A DNA stretch of 64,000 bases from Shewanella sp. NFH-SH190041 (GTDB lineage Bacteria; Pseudomonadota; Gammaproteobacteria; Enterobacterales; Shewanellaceae): NCBI RefSeq assembly GCF_024363255.1, contig NZ_AP026070.1:186001-250000 (forward strand), written 5' to 3'. The notes beneath the pieces are model-generated. The model was not told where the DNA came from. It did no database searches and worked only from the letters and a program-made list of their open reading frames with translations. A program made the translations under genes and the position numbers. This document shows, piece by piece, positions 25,943 through 35,050 of the stretch; the stretch's first letter is position 1; every line of letters begins with the position of its first letter.

Positions 25943-28372
25943 ATGTCTGCAGAGTCTGGCCAAGTCTTTACCTTGGAAGTCAGTCAATTTGGCGAGTCTT
26001 ATATTCCTCAAATAAACCGTAAGCTGTTTGAAAGTGCTCCCAGTGAGCAAATTTTTACGGCGAGTCACGATGAATTAGTATCGGCCGAAGATACCCTGAG
26101 CCTGGTAATAGGCACTGACAGTGGATTATTGCTGAACTATGTCAGTCATGTCGGTGTACCGGCAGGCAGTTGTATTCTTTTTGTCGAACATGAGGATGTG
26201 ATCGCCCAGTTATCATTACAGATCCCTGATGGTGTGGAAGGGATTATGCTGCTGACGCCACAGGCATTAGAACAGGAGTTAGCTAAGAATCGGTTTGACA
26301 GTTATTTGCTTCGTAATCAGGTAGTTATTACTCAATCCTTTTCGGCTAAAAATGCCTATTTTGATGCTTACAGCTTGATCAGCATTGATGTGTTGAAACT
26401 GGTTGATTTGGTTAGGTTTAATCTGACGACCAGTTTGGATATTCACTCTTTTGTTGAGCAGCAATTGCTTAATGCGGCGGATGATGTATTGCCTGCCCGC
26501 CAACTGGCCGAGCATATTGATGGCCATGGACGTACGGCTATCGTAGTGGCAGCAGGTCCATCTTTGGATCAACATTTAGATTGGTTAAAGCAGCATCAGG
26601 ATAGTTTGTATATCTTTGCCGTCTCTCGTGTGGCACGGAAATTATATGATAACGGCATTATTCCGGATGTGCTGGTGTCGATCGATCCTTACGATATTAG
26701 CTTTACCGTTTCCCGCGATATGCTGACCTTGCCAGACGATATTTTGTTTGTAAATGGCTATCATGCGGTGCACACCTTAGTGGGTCAGTGGGCAGGTCCA
26801 CGTTGTTATCTTGGTGACAGATATCCATGGCAACGAGAGGATAACTGGTCAGTTCAAGGCCCTACGGTGAGTAATACCGCATTATCCCTTGCTGGCGAGC
26901 TGGGATTTGAGCGTGTACTACTGCTGGGCGTTGATCTGTGTAATAGTCAGCTTGGTGTGACCCATGCCGAAGGTAGCCGTGAAGCGCGTTTGGGCCCCAA
27001 TATCAATAAAATTGGTGAGTGGGTAACAACCTATACCGGGGAACTGGCCGAAACACCGATACAACTTAAAGTGGCGATGGATAGCTTAGCCACTCAGGTA
27101 ACACTGTATCCTCATAGTCAATTTATTAATCTGTCCTGCCATGCAGCGCAAGTAGCAGGCATAACACATATTCCTCTGACTGAACTTAGCTTAGCTGTGA
27201 TGTCGGATAAAGCGTCATTACGGGCAACATTGGCCGAGGTCTTTAGTTCTGCACCAAATTTGTCGCAGCAACTTGAGGTCAAAGCAGAGTTGCAGCGGGC
27301 ATTATCTCAATTACGGCAGATTGAGCAAAAGGCTAAACAAGCGCTGCAGCTGATGGATAAGTTCCCTGCAACTCAGGGCAAAATTGATCGATTGGAAGCG
27401 GAGCTCAACCGGTTTGAGAATATGTTCAACCTGGTGAGAGTCATAGGTTTTCGTAGCATCAGCTGTATTCTAAGTGATCGGAATATGGATGAGTTGACGC
27501 CTGATCAGGTTAAGCAACTGCAACAGGATTATTATCTGGCCATGAGTCATACCGTGCCATCGCTGCAACGTATGGTTCAGGCTGGTATTGATGTAGTGGA
27601 AAGCCGTATTTGGGAATGTAACCCCAAGGCGGTACTGGGTAAGTTGACTCAAGCATGGTTATCGCTGAATTGCCCTCGCCGCGGTGCCATCTTGCTGAAA
27701 CGTTTTGCTGGATTTGAGTCAACCCAACCTGAGTTTCTCCAATTACAGCAGGCTACTGATGTACAAATGCAGGATGGTGTGTCGAATATTGCCACCAGTT
27801 TTGAAACTTGGACCCATTGGCCACTGGATAATGTGCCAGATAAAATTTACCAGTTGCGGACAACGGCTAATCAGGTTGGGCTAGAGCAAGTGATTTACGG
27901 TCTGGATAATTTTCAGATCAGTGATGAGGCCAAGCGTCTCAGTGCGCGGGCGAAAAGTTATCTGGCTGAGCTGCGCCAAGATGTACAAGGTGCTCTTCAA
28001 CCATTATTGGACTTGCCCGCAGCGCTGCGGGAAGAGACAGATCAGCGACAAATGGTTCATGCAGCCATTGCTGCTGGGCGTTTAGACATTGCCGTAGAGC
28101 TCATGTGTGAGCTGGGTAAGGTGACTGATAGTTATTTACCGCTGTTAGCTAAAACCCTCAAGATCCAGGGTGATTATATCGGCGCGGTTGAAGTTTGGCT
28201 GATGTATCTAAATAAGTATCCGCAGGATGTGGAAAGTTGGTGCGCCCTTGGCGATCTGTTAATTACGGCTGACTCACCCCAGGATGCTTTGCAGATTTTT
28301 TCTCAGGTATTGTCACTGGCGCCTGAGCATGCCCATGCTCAAGCAATGATTGCGCAGTTGCAGGGCGAGTAG
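25943..28372 (+). CDS. maf: Maf-type flagellin glycosyltransferase (DUF115) with C-terminal TPR-like repeats
   Basis: Motility-associated factors transfer nonulosonic acids onto flagellin. The 809-residue product (start at 25943) has a DUF115 domain from about residue 193 (AIVVAAGPSLDQHLDWLKQH, DVLVSIDPYDISFT, GPTVSNTALSLAGELGF, VLLLGVDLCNS near 330), a helical middle, and TPR-like helices in the last 90 residues (WLMYLNKYPQDVESWCALGD). It follows flhA by 76 bp and is ended by a strong terminator. Its position suggests it glycosylates the lateral flagellin; Aeromonas lateral clusters are reported to carry a maf gene as well. Confidence 0.85.
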   Translation: MSAESGQVFTLEVSQFGESYIPQINRKLFESAPSEQIFTASHDELVSAEDTLSLVIGTDSGLLLNYVSHVGVPAGSCILFVEHEDVIAQLSLQIPDGVEGIMLLTPQALEQELAKNRFDSYLLRNQVVITQSFSAKNAYFDAYSLISIDVLKLVDLVRFNLTTSLDIHSFVEQQLLNAADDVLPARQLAEHIDGHGRTAIVVAAGPSLDQHLDWLKQHQDSLYIFAVSRVARKLYDNGIIPDVLVSIDPYDISFTVSRDMLTLPDDILFVNGYHAVHTLVGQWAGPRCYLGDRYPWQREDNWSVQGPTVSNTALSLAGELGFERVLLLGVDLCNSQLGVTHAEGSREARLGPNINKIGEWVTTYTGELAETPIQLKVAMDSLATQVTLYPHSQFINLSCHAAQVAGITHIPLTELSLAVMSDKASLRATLAEVFSSAPNLSQQLEVKAELQRALSQLRQIEQKAKQALQLMDKFPATQGKIDRLEAELNRFENMFNLVRVIGFRSISCILSDRNMDELTPDQVKQLQQDYYLAMSHTVPSLQRMVQAGIDVVESRIWECNPKAVLGKLTQAWLSLNCPRRGAILLKRFAGFESTQPEFLQLQQATDVQMQDGVSNIATSFETWTHWPLDNVPDKIYQLRTTANQVGLEQVIYGLDNFQISDEAKRLSARAKSYLAELRQDVQGALQPLLDLPAALREETDQRQMVHAAIAAGRLDIAVELMCELGKVTDSYLPLLAKTLKIQGDYIGAVEVWLMYLNKYPQDVESWCALGDLLITADSPQDALQIFSQVLSLAPEHAHAQAMIAQLQGE

Positions 28373-28391
28373 GTGATATTTTAAAACGGAT

Positions 28392-28429
28392 AAAACCCCG
28401 GTAGGCAGTTATGCCCACCGGGGTTTTTA
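28392..28429. terminator. Bidirectional terminator between maf and the lysophospholipase gene
   Basis: An 11-bp stem (aaaaccccggt / accggggtttt) with a run of T on the plus side and of A on the other can stop transcripts from both converging genes. It marks the right end of the lateral flagellar block. Confidence 0.9.
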
Positions 28430-28430
28430 A

Positions 28431-29402
28431 TTAATGGTTATGACTGTGTTGGGCGAAGAAATCCAGCATGGCATTTAGCCCTTGCTGTCGTCTGGCATCG
28501 GTTTCAATAAAGATTTCATGGCGCGAGCCGGGGATCACCAGTTTCTGACACAAACCACCAATGGCTTCATCCTGGCAGCGATTATCAACCACAGCGTCTT
28601 CTTCTGCTTGTAGGATAAGCAGGGGCACTTGGGTATTTCTAGCCGCTAAAATAGCACGTTCTCCGGCATCAATGGCTTCTTTGAGCCAATGATTGGTGGG
28701 GGCACCTAATTGCAGCTGAGGTGTCTGTTGGTACAACTGGCGGAAGATGTTGTAGCGCACTTCACAACTGGTGAGATCGTTATCCTCAAATGGCTTGTTC
28801 TGATAGTCAGTGCCACCGGGAATATAGTTGGGTTCACGTTGTGGTGTACTGTCGAGCATTTCGGCAAGCCAGTAGATCAAGCGTTTGGGCACTGGCAGCT
28901 GGATACCATACATGGGGGCCGAAAAGGCGGCAGCCTGGAATGTCTCTGGATGGCGAGCCAGATACAGCGTACCGATACAGCCGCCCATGGAGTGACCGGC
29001 AAGGTAGAGCTGTTTATGCCCTGCAGGTTTTACCACTGTATCGATAAATTTGCTGAAATCATCGATATAGTCATCAAATGCAGCAACATGGCCTTTTTGC
29101 GGGTTAATGGTCAGGCGGCTGGACAGCCCTTGACCACGATGATCTAGGGTATAAATGCTGAACCCCAGATGGTAGAGCTCTGCAATCAACTCCTGATATT
29201 TGAGAAAGGATTCCACCCGTCCGTTGCTAAATACGATGGCTTTGTCTGAATCTGGATTGATAGCGCTGCAGTAGACAATATTGCAGCCATGCTTTCCGGT
29301 GAAGTCGTCTTCGCTGACGTTTTGCCAAAATGCCTCGTTTTCTGCTTGGCGGTTTTGACGGGTTAATTGTGCTTCACTGGAAAAACATCGGTCAGGGTTC
29401 AT
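28431..29402 (-). CDS. pldB: Lysophospholipase L2-like alpha/beta hydrolase
   Basis: PldB-type enzymes release fatty acid from lysophospholipids at the inner membrane. The 323-residue product has the alpha/beta hydrolase pattern: the oxyanion segment VFSNGRVESFLKYQELI, the YTLDHRGQGLSSR strand, the nucleophile elbow GHSMGG near residue 140, and a late Asp and His (ILQAEEDAVVD, GSRHEIFIE). Length fits PldB (about 330). It is not related to the flagellar genes; it belongs to the flanking core chromosome. Substrate specificity is inferred from the family. Confidence 0.8.
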   Translation of the reverse strand: MNPDRCFSSEAQLTRQNRQAENEAFWQNVSEDDFTGKHGCNIVYCSAINPDSDKAIVFSNGRVESFLKYQELIAELYHLGFSIYTLDHRGQGLSSRLTINPQKGHVAAFDDYIDDFSKFIDTVVKPAGHKQLYLAGHSMGGCIGTLYLARHPETFQAAAFSAPMYGIQLPVPKRLIYWLAEMLDSTPQREPNYIPGGTDYQNKPFEDNDLTSCEVRYNIFRQLYQQTPQLQLGAPTNHWLKEAIDAGERAILAARNTQVPLLILQAEEDAVVDNRCQDEAIGGLCQKLVIPGSRHEIFIETDARRQQGLNAMLDFFAQHSHNH

Positions 29403-29912
29403 TTGGGGTTCCTGGAAAATAAGTTGCCGCCAGTTTAGCAGATTTACCGACAGAGGGAATTGACCTTAGCAGGGAGAATATCAGGGTGAGATGCAGCACA
29501 AGGTTTGCCGACCGGTTTACTGTTCGAAGAGGATACTCCGGTCGGGCACAGTGACAGAACGTTACTGATGTTGGTGGATATACTGTTTCACTTGCTGTTC
29601 AAGAATCGCTAGTGTGACTGCGCCATGCTGTAAGATGGCATCTGCTTTTTTGGCAATAAAAGCGGCCACCTAGCATTAATACTCACGTCATAGTTAAGGG
29701 TGTCCAGAGCATGTTCATTCCTTGAAACTGTTATTATTTGACCATGATTATGCCTGAATCCTACCGGGGAAACAGCTGTAGTCGTAAGGCAGTAAAATCG
29801 CTGTCTATGATAGACTGGGCCTCATGAACAACAGGTGGTGATGGCCGTTTAATCTCATCCTGTGGATTCCGGCATTAGGTGGTAGCGCTGCGACAGCAGA
29901 CTGGGGGAGCAC
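29403..29912. other. 510-bp gap before add, with a possible gene relic
   Basis: No intact gene is seen between the lysophospholipase start and add. The minus strand at 29562-29770 holds what looks like a broken coding sequence (listed separately). Near 29900 GGGGGAG serves as the add ribosome-binding site. I see no convincing riboswitch or operator. Confidence 0.5.
29562..29770 (-). pseudogene. Possible relic of an unidentified gene (3' end)
   Basis: Reading leftward, one frame gives NEHALDTLNYDVSINA and, after a shift of one base, a second frame gives VAAFIAKKADAILQHGAVTL and onwards to QYIHQHQ and a TAA at 29562-29564. The second part has the helical, Ala/Gln-rich look of a real C-terminus. 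A stop sits directly before it in frame. I do not recognise the protein. It could be a decayed gene or chance. Confidence 0.3.
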
Positions 29913-30920
29913 ATGATAAATAACAATATTCCGCTGGTGGATTTACATCGTCATTTAGATGGTAATGTTAGGGTTAGTACCATTTGGCAATTGGGGCAGC
30001 AGCATGGTATTGCGCTGCCGGCTGATTCTCCCGAAGCGCTGGCTCAGTATGTGCAAATTCAGGGGAAAGAGACCAGTTTGGTGGCTTTTTTGCGTAAATT
30101 GGACTGGATGGTTGCAGTCCTGGCAGATTTGGATGCGGTGCAGCGGGTGGCTTATGAAAATGTGCTTGATGCTGCCAGTGTCGGGCTGGATTATGCCGAG
30201 CTTAGATTCAGCCCCTACTATATGGCGATGAATCACAATTTGCCCATGCCAGGGGTGGTGGAGGCTGTGATTGATGGGGTGGCCGCCGGGGTCAAAGAGA
30301 CCCATGTAAAAGTCAATTTGATTGGTATTTTATCCCGCTCATTTGGTGTTGAAGCGTGTAATGAAGAGCTGGATGCCATTATGAGTCAACGGCCCAAAAT
30401 TGTGGCGGTGGATCTGGCCGGAGATGAATTCGGTTTTCCCGGCGACTGGTTTGAGCCTCACTTTAAGCGAGTGCGGGATGCCGGCCTTGGTATCACGGTG
30501 CATGCCGGTGAAGCCAGAGGGGCGGACAGTGTCTGGCATGCGGTGAAAAACTTGGGCGCCAGTCGCATCGGTCACGGGGTCAATGCGGTGCAAGATCCGG
30601 CGTTAATGGCGTATTTGGTTCAGCATCATATTGGCATTGAGTCTTGCCCTACCAGTAATGTGCATACATCAACCGTCGCTAGCTATGCCCAGCAGCCATT
30701 AAAAACTTTTTTGCAGGCCGGCGTGCTGGTCAGTCTGAATACCGATGATCCCGGGGTCAGTAATATTGATATCCAGCATGAGTATCAGATTGCCGCCACA
30801 GAATTGGGGTTAACGGCTGCAGAGTTGGCTCAGGTACAGCGTAATGGCGTCGAGATGGCATTCTTATCTGACAGTGAGCGCCGCGCGTTGTATTTTGCTA
30901 AAGCGCCTCATCTTGAGTAG
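29913..30920 (+). CDS. add: Adenosine deaminase
   Basis: Converts adenosine and deoxyadenosine to inosine forms in purine salvage. The 335-residue product has the zinc-binding HxH of DLHRHLDGN (His12, His14), the catalytic [17 protein letters not shown] segment near residue 195, SRIGHGV near 218, and the late [10 protein letters not shown] motif. Length matches bacterial Add (about 335). It has a strong ribosome-binding site and stands alone, ending at a terminator. Confidence 0.95.
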   Translation: MINNNIPLVDLHRHLDGNVRVSTIWQLGQQHGIALPADSPEALAQYVQIQGKETSLVAFLRKLDWMVAVLADLDAVQRVAYENVLDAASVGLDYAELRFSPYYMAMNHNLPMPGVVEAVIDGVAAGVKETHVKVNLIGILSRSFGVEACNEELDAIMSQRPKIVAVDLAGDEFGFPGDWFEPHFKRVRDAGLGITVHAGEARGADSVWHAVKNLGASRIGHGVNAVQDPALMAYLVQHHIGIESCPTSNVHTSTVASYAQQPLKTFLQAGVLVSLNTDDPGVSNIDIQHEYQIAATELGLTAAELAQVQRNGVEMAFLSDSERRALYFAKAPHLE

Positions 30921-30952
30921 GGTTGAGTGCCGATTTATTCTGCTCGATAAGT

Positions 30953-30983
30953 AAAAGCCGCTGTAGGTCACAGCGGCTTTTTA
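30953..30983. terminator. Terminator between add and hemN
   Basis: The stem aaaagccgctgt / acagcggctttt with a 5-nt loop is followed by T on the plus strand and A on the minus strand side, so it can serve the converging add and hemN transcripts. Confidence 0.9.
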
Positions 30984-31009
30984 ATGGGTAAGATTGCTTA
31001 TGCTACGGG

Positions 31010-32386
31010 TTAAATTACCCGAGAAAATTGCTGCTGACGGGCTTTTTCCCGGAAGTAGACATCAAAACAGATACAGATATTGCGGATCAATAGTCGGCCA
31101 GTTGGGCTAACAGTGATCTTGCGATCGGTAATATCGACCAGCTTATCGTCAACAAACGTCTGCAACAGTTTCAAGTCTTCTGCAAAATACTGTTCAAATT
31201 CGATCCCCAGTTTTTGCTCCATCACGGCCATATCCAGATTGAAGTGGCAGATCAGCTGTTTGATCACCGCGCGGCGGATCTCATCATCACGGTTCAGATG
31301 GCAGCCTTTCCACAGTGCGTTGCCGTGGTCATCAATCGCTTCATAATAAGGACGGATATCTTTCTGGTTTTGGGCGTAACAGTCGCCGATCATTGAGATA
31401 GACGAGACACCTAACCCCAGCAGATCACATTCTTCCTGGGTGGTATAGCCTTGGAAGTTGCGGTGCAGGCGGCCGGCATTTTGTAATTTGGCCAACTCGT
31501 CATCGGGTTTGGCGAAGTGATCCATCCCGATGTATTGGTATCCGGCCCCTGTCAGCGTCGCAATTGTTTGCTGCAACATATCCAGTTTTTGCTGCGGTGA
31601 TGGCAGATCTTCATCTTTGATCTTGCGTTGTGCTGCAAATCGGGCTGGCAGGTGGGCATAATTAAATACCGATAGGCGATCCGGTGATAACTCCAGAATA
31701 CGGGCAATGGTTTCTGCAAAGGTTTCTGGTGTTTGGTGGGGCAGACCGTAAATTAAATCCACATTGGTGGAGACAAACCCCATGGCTTTGGCTTTGGCCA
31801 TCAGGGCAAAAATGAAATCTTCATCCTGTTCCCGGTTGACCGCTGCCTGTACAGTTTTATTGAAATCTTGCACTCCGATGGAAATACGGTTGAATCCGGC
31901 GGCCTTGAGAGTATCAAGCATCGTCAGTTCAATTTCCCGTGGATCCACCTCAATGGAAAATTCCCCAGTCTCGGCAAAGTTGAAATGGCTTTTCAGCAGG
32001 CCGGTCAGTTTGAGGATTTGCTCTTCATTTAAGAAGGTAGGAGTGCCGCCGCCCCAATGCATCTGGGTGACGGTGTAGTTTTTAAATAGTGGGGCGCGGT
32101 TGATGATTTCCCGCGCCAGATAATCAATATATTGGTCGGCTTTGTGCTGGTGGCGGGTAACGATTTTATTACAGCCGCAGTAGTAACAAAGCTTGGCACA
32201 GAAAGGCACATGGATATAAAGCGACAGCTTATTGCTTTTGCTGTTTTCAATGGCCGCCAGAAGATTTGCTTCAGTAAACTGATCGTTAAACTCCAGCGCC
32301 GTCGGATAAGAGGTATAACGGGGTCCGCTGTAGTTATATTTTTCGATCATTGACTGATCCCAACTGATAGATGTGGGCTGCTTCAA
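31010..32386 (-). CDS. hemN: Oxygen-independent coproporphyrinogen III oxidase
   Basis: A radical-SAM enzyme that decarboxylates coproporphyrinogen III in anaerobic haem synthesis. The 458-residue product has the radical-SAM cysteines CxxxCxxC at 63, 67 and 70 (FCAKLCYYCGCNK), the SAM-binding GGGTPTFL segment, IGVQDFNKTVQAAVNR, and DLIYGLPHQT. Length is standard for HemN. The synteny with DUF2489 and yihI is that of many gammaproteobacteria. Confidence 0.96.
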   Translation of the reverse strand: MKQPTSISWDQSMIEKYNYSGPRYTSYPTALEFNDQFTEANLLAAIENSKSNKLSLYIHVPFCAKLCYYCGCNKIVTRHQHKADQYIDYLAREIINRAPLFKNYTVTQMHWGGGTPTFLNEEQILKLTGLLKSHFNFAETGEFSIEVDPREIELTMLDTLKAAGFNRISIGVQDFNKTVQAAVNREQDEDFIFALMAKAKAMGFVSTNVDLIYGLPHQTPETFAETIARILELSPDRLSVFNYAHLPARFAAQRKIKDEDLPSPQQKLDMLQQTIATLTGAGYQYIGMDHFAKPDDELAKLQNAGRLHRNFQGYTTQEECDLLGLGVSSISMIGDCYAQNQKDIRPYYEAIDDHGNALWKGCHLNRDDEIRRAVIKQLICHFNLDMAVMEQKLGIEFEQYFAEDLKLLQTFVDDKLVDITDRKITVSPTGRLLIRNICICFDVYFREKARQQQFSRVI

Positions 32387-32433
32387 GGCGTCCTCCGGTC
32401 ATTTTAGTGATGTGCGAAGTATGCAGCGTTTAC

Positions 32434-32451
32434 GATCAAATAACATTGATC
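32434..32451. repeat. Inverted repeat upstream of hemN
   Basis: A perfect palindrome gatcaa-N6-ttgatc lies about 48 bp before the hemN start. The half-sites resemble Fnr/Crp-type words but are in the outward orientation (ATCAA...TTGAT), so I do not call it an Fnr box. It may be an operator for hemN or the divergent gap. Confidence 0.4.
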
Positions 32452-32573
32452 CATGTTGAAAAAAGACGCCGCAAAAAACGATAGGGACTATCTACGAAAT
32501 TACAGTAAATGTCTGTGGTTTTCTCGGTATTTTGTGGGGTGATTCACGCCGATAACGCCTGATGTTGCCGCAG

Positions 32574-33041
32574 TTAATGCCGCTGTGGTGGGCTAAATTC
32601 CTGCATTAATTGCATTTCTGCCAAAATACCCTGTTCCAATGCTGCTTCTGATTTCATCCGGGTTAGATCAAGCTGCATTCGCTGCTGTTTGGGCAGCGCT
32701 TGCCGGGCATCGCGGATGGGGTGGTGCCGGATCACATCAAAATGGGCAAATAGGTTGGGGTAGTCTGCTGAAATTTGTTCGCTCAATGACAACATGTCAG
32801 CAAGGTGAACAATACGTACGACGCCTTCAGATAACTCGCAGCGTTGCTCCAGCATTGCTTTGGCTATATAGCGAATATCATCCAGTAATCGCTCGCGTTT
32901 TTGCTCTGCGGCTTGATGTTGTGCCTGCTGCGCTTGTTGCTGCTGATTGCGCTGTTGTTTCAGTCGCCACAGTAACATTGATGCATACACTGACAGGATT
33001 AGAATGATAATAACGGCGAGCAGAAGCCAAGCTGTGTACAT
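32574..33041 (-). CDS. DUF2489-family membrane-anchored protein
   Basis: A 155-residue protein with one N-terminal membrane helix (LLLAVIIILILSVYASMLLW, residues 6-25), a Gln/Ala-rich helix, and the DUF2489 region (LLDDIRYIAKAMLEQRCELS, EGVVRIVHLADMLSLS). Function is unknown. The gene sits between yihI and hemN, its usual neighbours in Shewanella and Vibrio. A terminator behind yihI (minus strand) suggests it has its own promoter. Confidence 0.85.
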   Translation of the reverse strand: MYTAWLLLAVIIILILSVYASMLLWRLKQQRNQQQQAQQAQHQAAEQKRERLLDDIRYIAKAMLEQRCELSEGVVRIVHLADMLSLSEQISADYPNLFAHFDVIRHHPIRDARQALPKQQRMQLDLTRMKSEAALEQGILAEMQLMQEFSPPQRH

Positions 33042-33089
33042 AATACCTTCCTTGATTATGTGACGCCTGAGCGTAGATAAAAATAAATA

Positions 33090-33112
33090 CGCCGCTTGAG
33101 TACAAGCGGCGC
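33090..33112 (-). terminator. Terminator of yihI
   Basis: The stem cgccgcttg / caagcggcg with a 4-nt loop, followed on the minus strand by a T-rich stretch (TATTTATTTTTA), ends the yihI transcript. Confidence 0.8.
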
Positions 33113-33120
33113 AGTTAAAC

Positions 33121-33663
33121 TTAGTCTTTGTTTTGGTATTGCTTCAATACGTCTAAGCCAGATTCAAATTTATCCAGCAGATCGTCATCAGAAGCCGGTT
33201 TGGCAGGGGCGAAGTCTTCTTCTTCACTCAGACCTAATTTTTCCATCAGGGCTTCAATTTTTGCCAGTTGCTTATCCAGCCACTGTTGATCTGCTGCAGG
33301 CAGATCACGACCTTCTTCCAGTTGATCCAGCAGTTGGTTCAGTCTTGGATCTTCTTCCAGTTGTAGCAGTTTTTGCTCATCAGTCAGCTTAGGTTGTACG
33401 ACTTTTTGCTTGATTGGCTGCTGAGGCTGGCTTGGTAATGTTAGTGCGACAGGACGCTTGCTGCCATGACGTGGGTCTTGGCTGCTGCCCTGTTGTTTGG
33501 CACCGGGGGCTGATTTTTGCAGTGCGCCTTCATTGGAGCGACTACCGGTTTTATTGCCGGTATCGCGCTTTTTAATGGCGATGGTGCGGTCAGCCTTTTT
33601 ACTGCGAGGTGCCACTTTGGCGCCATTTTGGTTGACCTTGCGGGTCTTTTTGCTTCGAGCCAT
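33121..33663 (-). CDS. yihI: Der GTPase-activating protein YihI
   Basis: YihI stimulates the GTPase Der (EngA) and so acts in ribosome assembly. The 180-residue product has the family layout: a basic Lys/Arg-rich N-terminal half (MARSKKTRKVNQNGAKVAPR, then many KK and RS dipeptides) and an acidic C-terminal half (PKLTDEQKLLQLEEDPRLNQ, LLDQLEEGRDLPAADQQW). Its place next to hemN and, through the csr-type RNA, near engB is the same as in E. coli. Confidence 0.92.
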   Translation of the reverse strand: MARSKKTRKVNQNGAKVAPRSKKADRTIAIKKRDTGNKTGSRSNEGALQKSAPGAKQQGSSQDPRHGSKRPVALTLPSQPQQPIKQKVVQPKLTDEQKLLQLEEDPRLNQLLDQLEEGRDLPAADQQWLDKQLAKIEALMEKLGLSEEEDFAPAKPASDDDLLDKFESGLDVLKQYQNKD

Positions 33664-33709
33664 TTTATTCTCTATAAATTCAGTACGTTACACCCTTACT
33701 GAATTCTGA

Positions 33710-34387
33710 TTATTCAACAGGGGATAAATTCAGGGTGGGTGTTATATCAGATTTTGCTGTTTTTTGCAGCAAAATGAGGTCTTCTGCGGCAAATAATAAC
33801 GTAAAGCCATGGGCATCAGCCAGATATTCGAAAGTTTCCCGGCGGTAAAAACTAACATGTGCCAAATTATTCTTATGATGCCATTTCGCAAACTGGGCCG
33901 GGCGGTCGAGCAGGCGGGTGCAAATGGCTAAATATCCATGATGTTGCAACAAACGGCAGAGTAACCCCCATTCTCGCTGCGGATTGCGAAAATGCTCAAA
34001 TACCCGGTAGCAGCAGATAAAATCATACTGTTGGCGTAATACGCTGAAATCAGGTGCTTGAAACGGATCATACTGGCTGATGTGATGTTGTGCTTGAGCC
34101 AGCATGGCTAAACTGTCTGGCTCCAGTACTCGGCCAAAATTTAATCCCACCAGAGGTTTGGAACTCATCCCTGCTAACTGGGTTAATAATGGGGCGATAA
34201 ATTGTGATACTTGCTTTTGTTTTTGCCGATCTGGCTGCTGGTAGCGTTTTGCCTGCACTTTAGGTGGCAGATGGATGCGGGCATCAGCAAACACCAATTG
34301 GCATTGATGGCACTGAAAAAAACTCCGCTTTCTGTCGGCGAGAAAGAATGTAATTTTGCTGCTTTGGCAAAGAGGACATCTACGCAT
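33710..34387 (-). CDS. Methyltransferase-like protein with N-terminal zinc-ribbon
   Basis: A 225-residue protein with four N-terminal cysteines in two CPLC/CHQC pairs (residues 4-7 and 26-29), which should bind zinc, followed by a Rossmann-like class I methyltransferase region (GLNFGRVLEPDSLAML as the SAM loop, YDFICCYRVFEHFRNP as the motif IV-like strand, LLCRLLQHHGYLAICTRLL). The SAM loop is less glycine-rich than usual, so activity is uncertain. The substrate is unknown. It is inserted between yihI and the csr-type RNA. Confidence 0.7.
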   Translation of the reverse strand: MRRCPLCQSSKITFFLADRKRSFFQCHQCQLVFADARIHLPPKVQAKRYQQPDRQKQKQVSQFIAPLLTQLAGMSSKPLVGLNFGRVLEPDSLAMLAQAQHHISQYDPFQAPDFSVLRQQYDFICCYRVFEHFRNPQREWGLLCRLLQHHGYLAICTRLLDRPAQFAKWHHKNNLAHVSFYRRETFEYLADAHGFTLLFAAEDLILLQKTAKSDITPTLNLSPVE

Positions 34388-34452
34388 TTAATATCAGTGA
34401 TTTACATCATTTAGCCCGATTATATCAGGCTGGCGTCGCTGAAATCAGCAAA

Positions 34453-34482
34453 TAAAAAGGCGGCAGTAAAACTGCCGCCTGT
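34453..34482 (-). terminator. Terminator of the csr-type RNA
   Basis: A 10-bp stem (aggcggcagt at 34458-34467 and its complement at 34471-34480) with a 3-nt loop is followed on the minus strand by TTTTTATTT. Confidence 0.9.
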
Positions 34483-34924
34483 AAGTACGCCGTAAGGCAC
34501 TTATTCTGATGTCTGGCATCCATACCAGCTATGTGACTTTCCCGGTCGCTATCCGTCTTATTGTTACCTGCTATCCCTGCATGACGTTTTCGTTGTCGGT
34601 CTTCCGGACACTTTATCTGTCCTGTCTGATTCCTTCAGACAGTTCCCGTAGATGGACTGATGAAGCTGCCATCAAAAGCTGTGTCATCTATGACACTGAG
34701 TCAACCATCCATGTTGCGATATTCATCCAGTGAACCGGCTTCCAAGCGGTGCTTAACAGCATAACTGTTAATGCGGTTGACTGATTCCTTCAGTCCAAAC
34801 CGTTGAAAAGATTCCTCGATGTTGGGAAGTGCTAATAAGCGAAGTGGCTACAATTGGCCTGTCCCTATGTCTATAACCCGGATTTCAGCGTGAAATCGCT
34901 GCTCATTATTGTTATTGGCGAGCG
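34453..34924 (-). ncRNA. csrC: CsrB/CsrC-like CsrA-sequestering RNA
   Basis: The minus strand from about 34865 to 34519 contains some 15 GGA motifs, against about five expected by chance. At least two sit in hairpin loops: stem CTGTCTGA / TCAGACAG with loop AGGAA (34618-34638), and a second copy of the GAAGGAATC word in an ACTGA / TCAGT hairpin (34776-34797). The RNA ends at a strong terminator (stem AGGCGGCAGT / ACTGCCGCCT, then TTTTT). Such RNAs bind many copies of the regulator CsrA. Its place between engB and yihI is that of csrC in E. coli. The 5' end is uncertain: a TATAAT at 34936-34931 would start it near 34924; a stronger promoter further upstream would start it near 35044. Confidence 0.85.
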
Positions 34925-35050
34925 GGCGTAATTATATTGTTGTTATTAGGTTACTTTATTCTTATATCTTAAATGAACATAGATATCGGAGCCTGTTTGC
35001 TGTTATTAGATTTATGTACAAACAGAAGGGCTTACCCCGGTACGGCTCCC

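Noticed and set aside
32434..32451. Fnr box upstream of hemN
   Set aside because: The half-sites are in outward order (ATCAA...TTGAT) and no TTGAT-N4-ATCAA arrangement is found, so I list it only as an inverted repeat.
34509..34733. 74-residue plus-strand frame
   Set aside because: It lies antisense to the GGA-rich RNA; its Ser/Ile-rich text comes from the TCC motifs of the RNA and shows no coding character.
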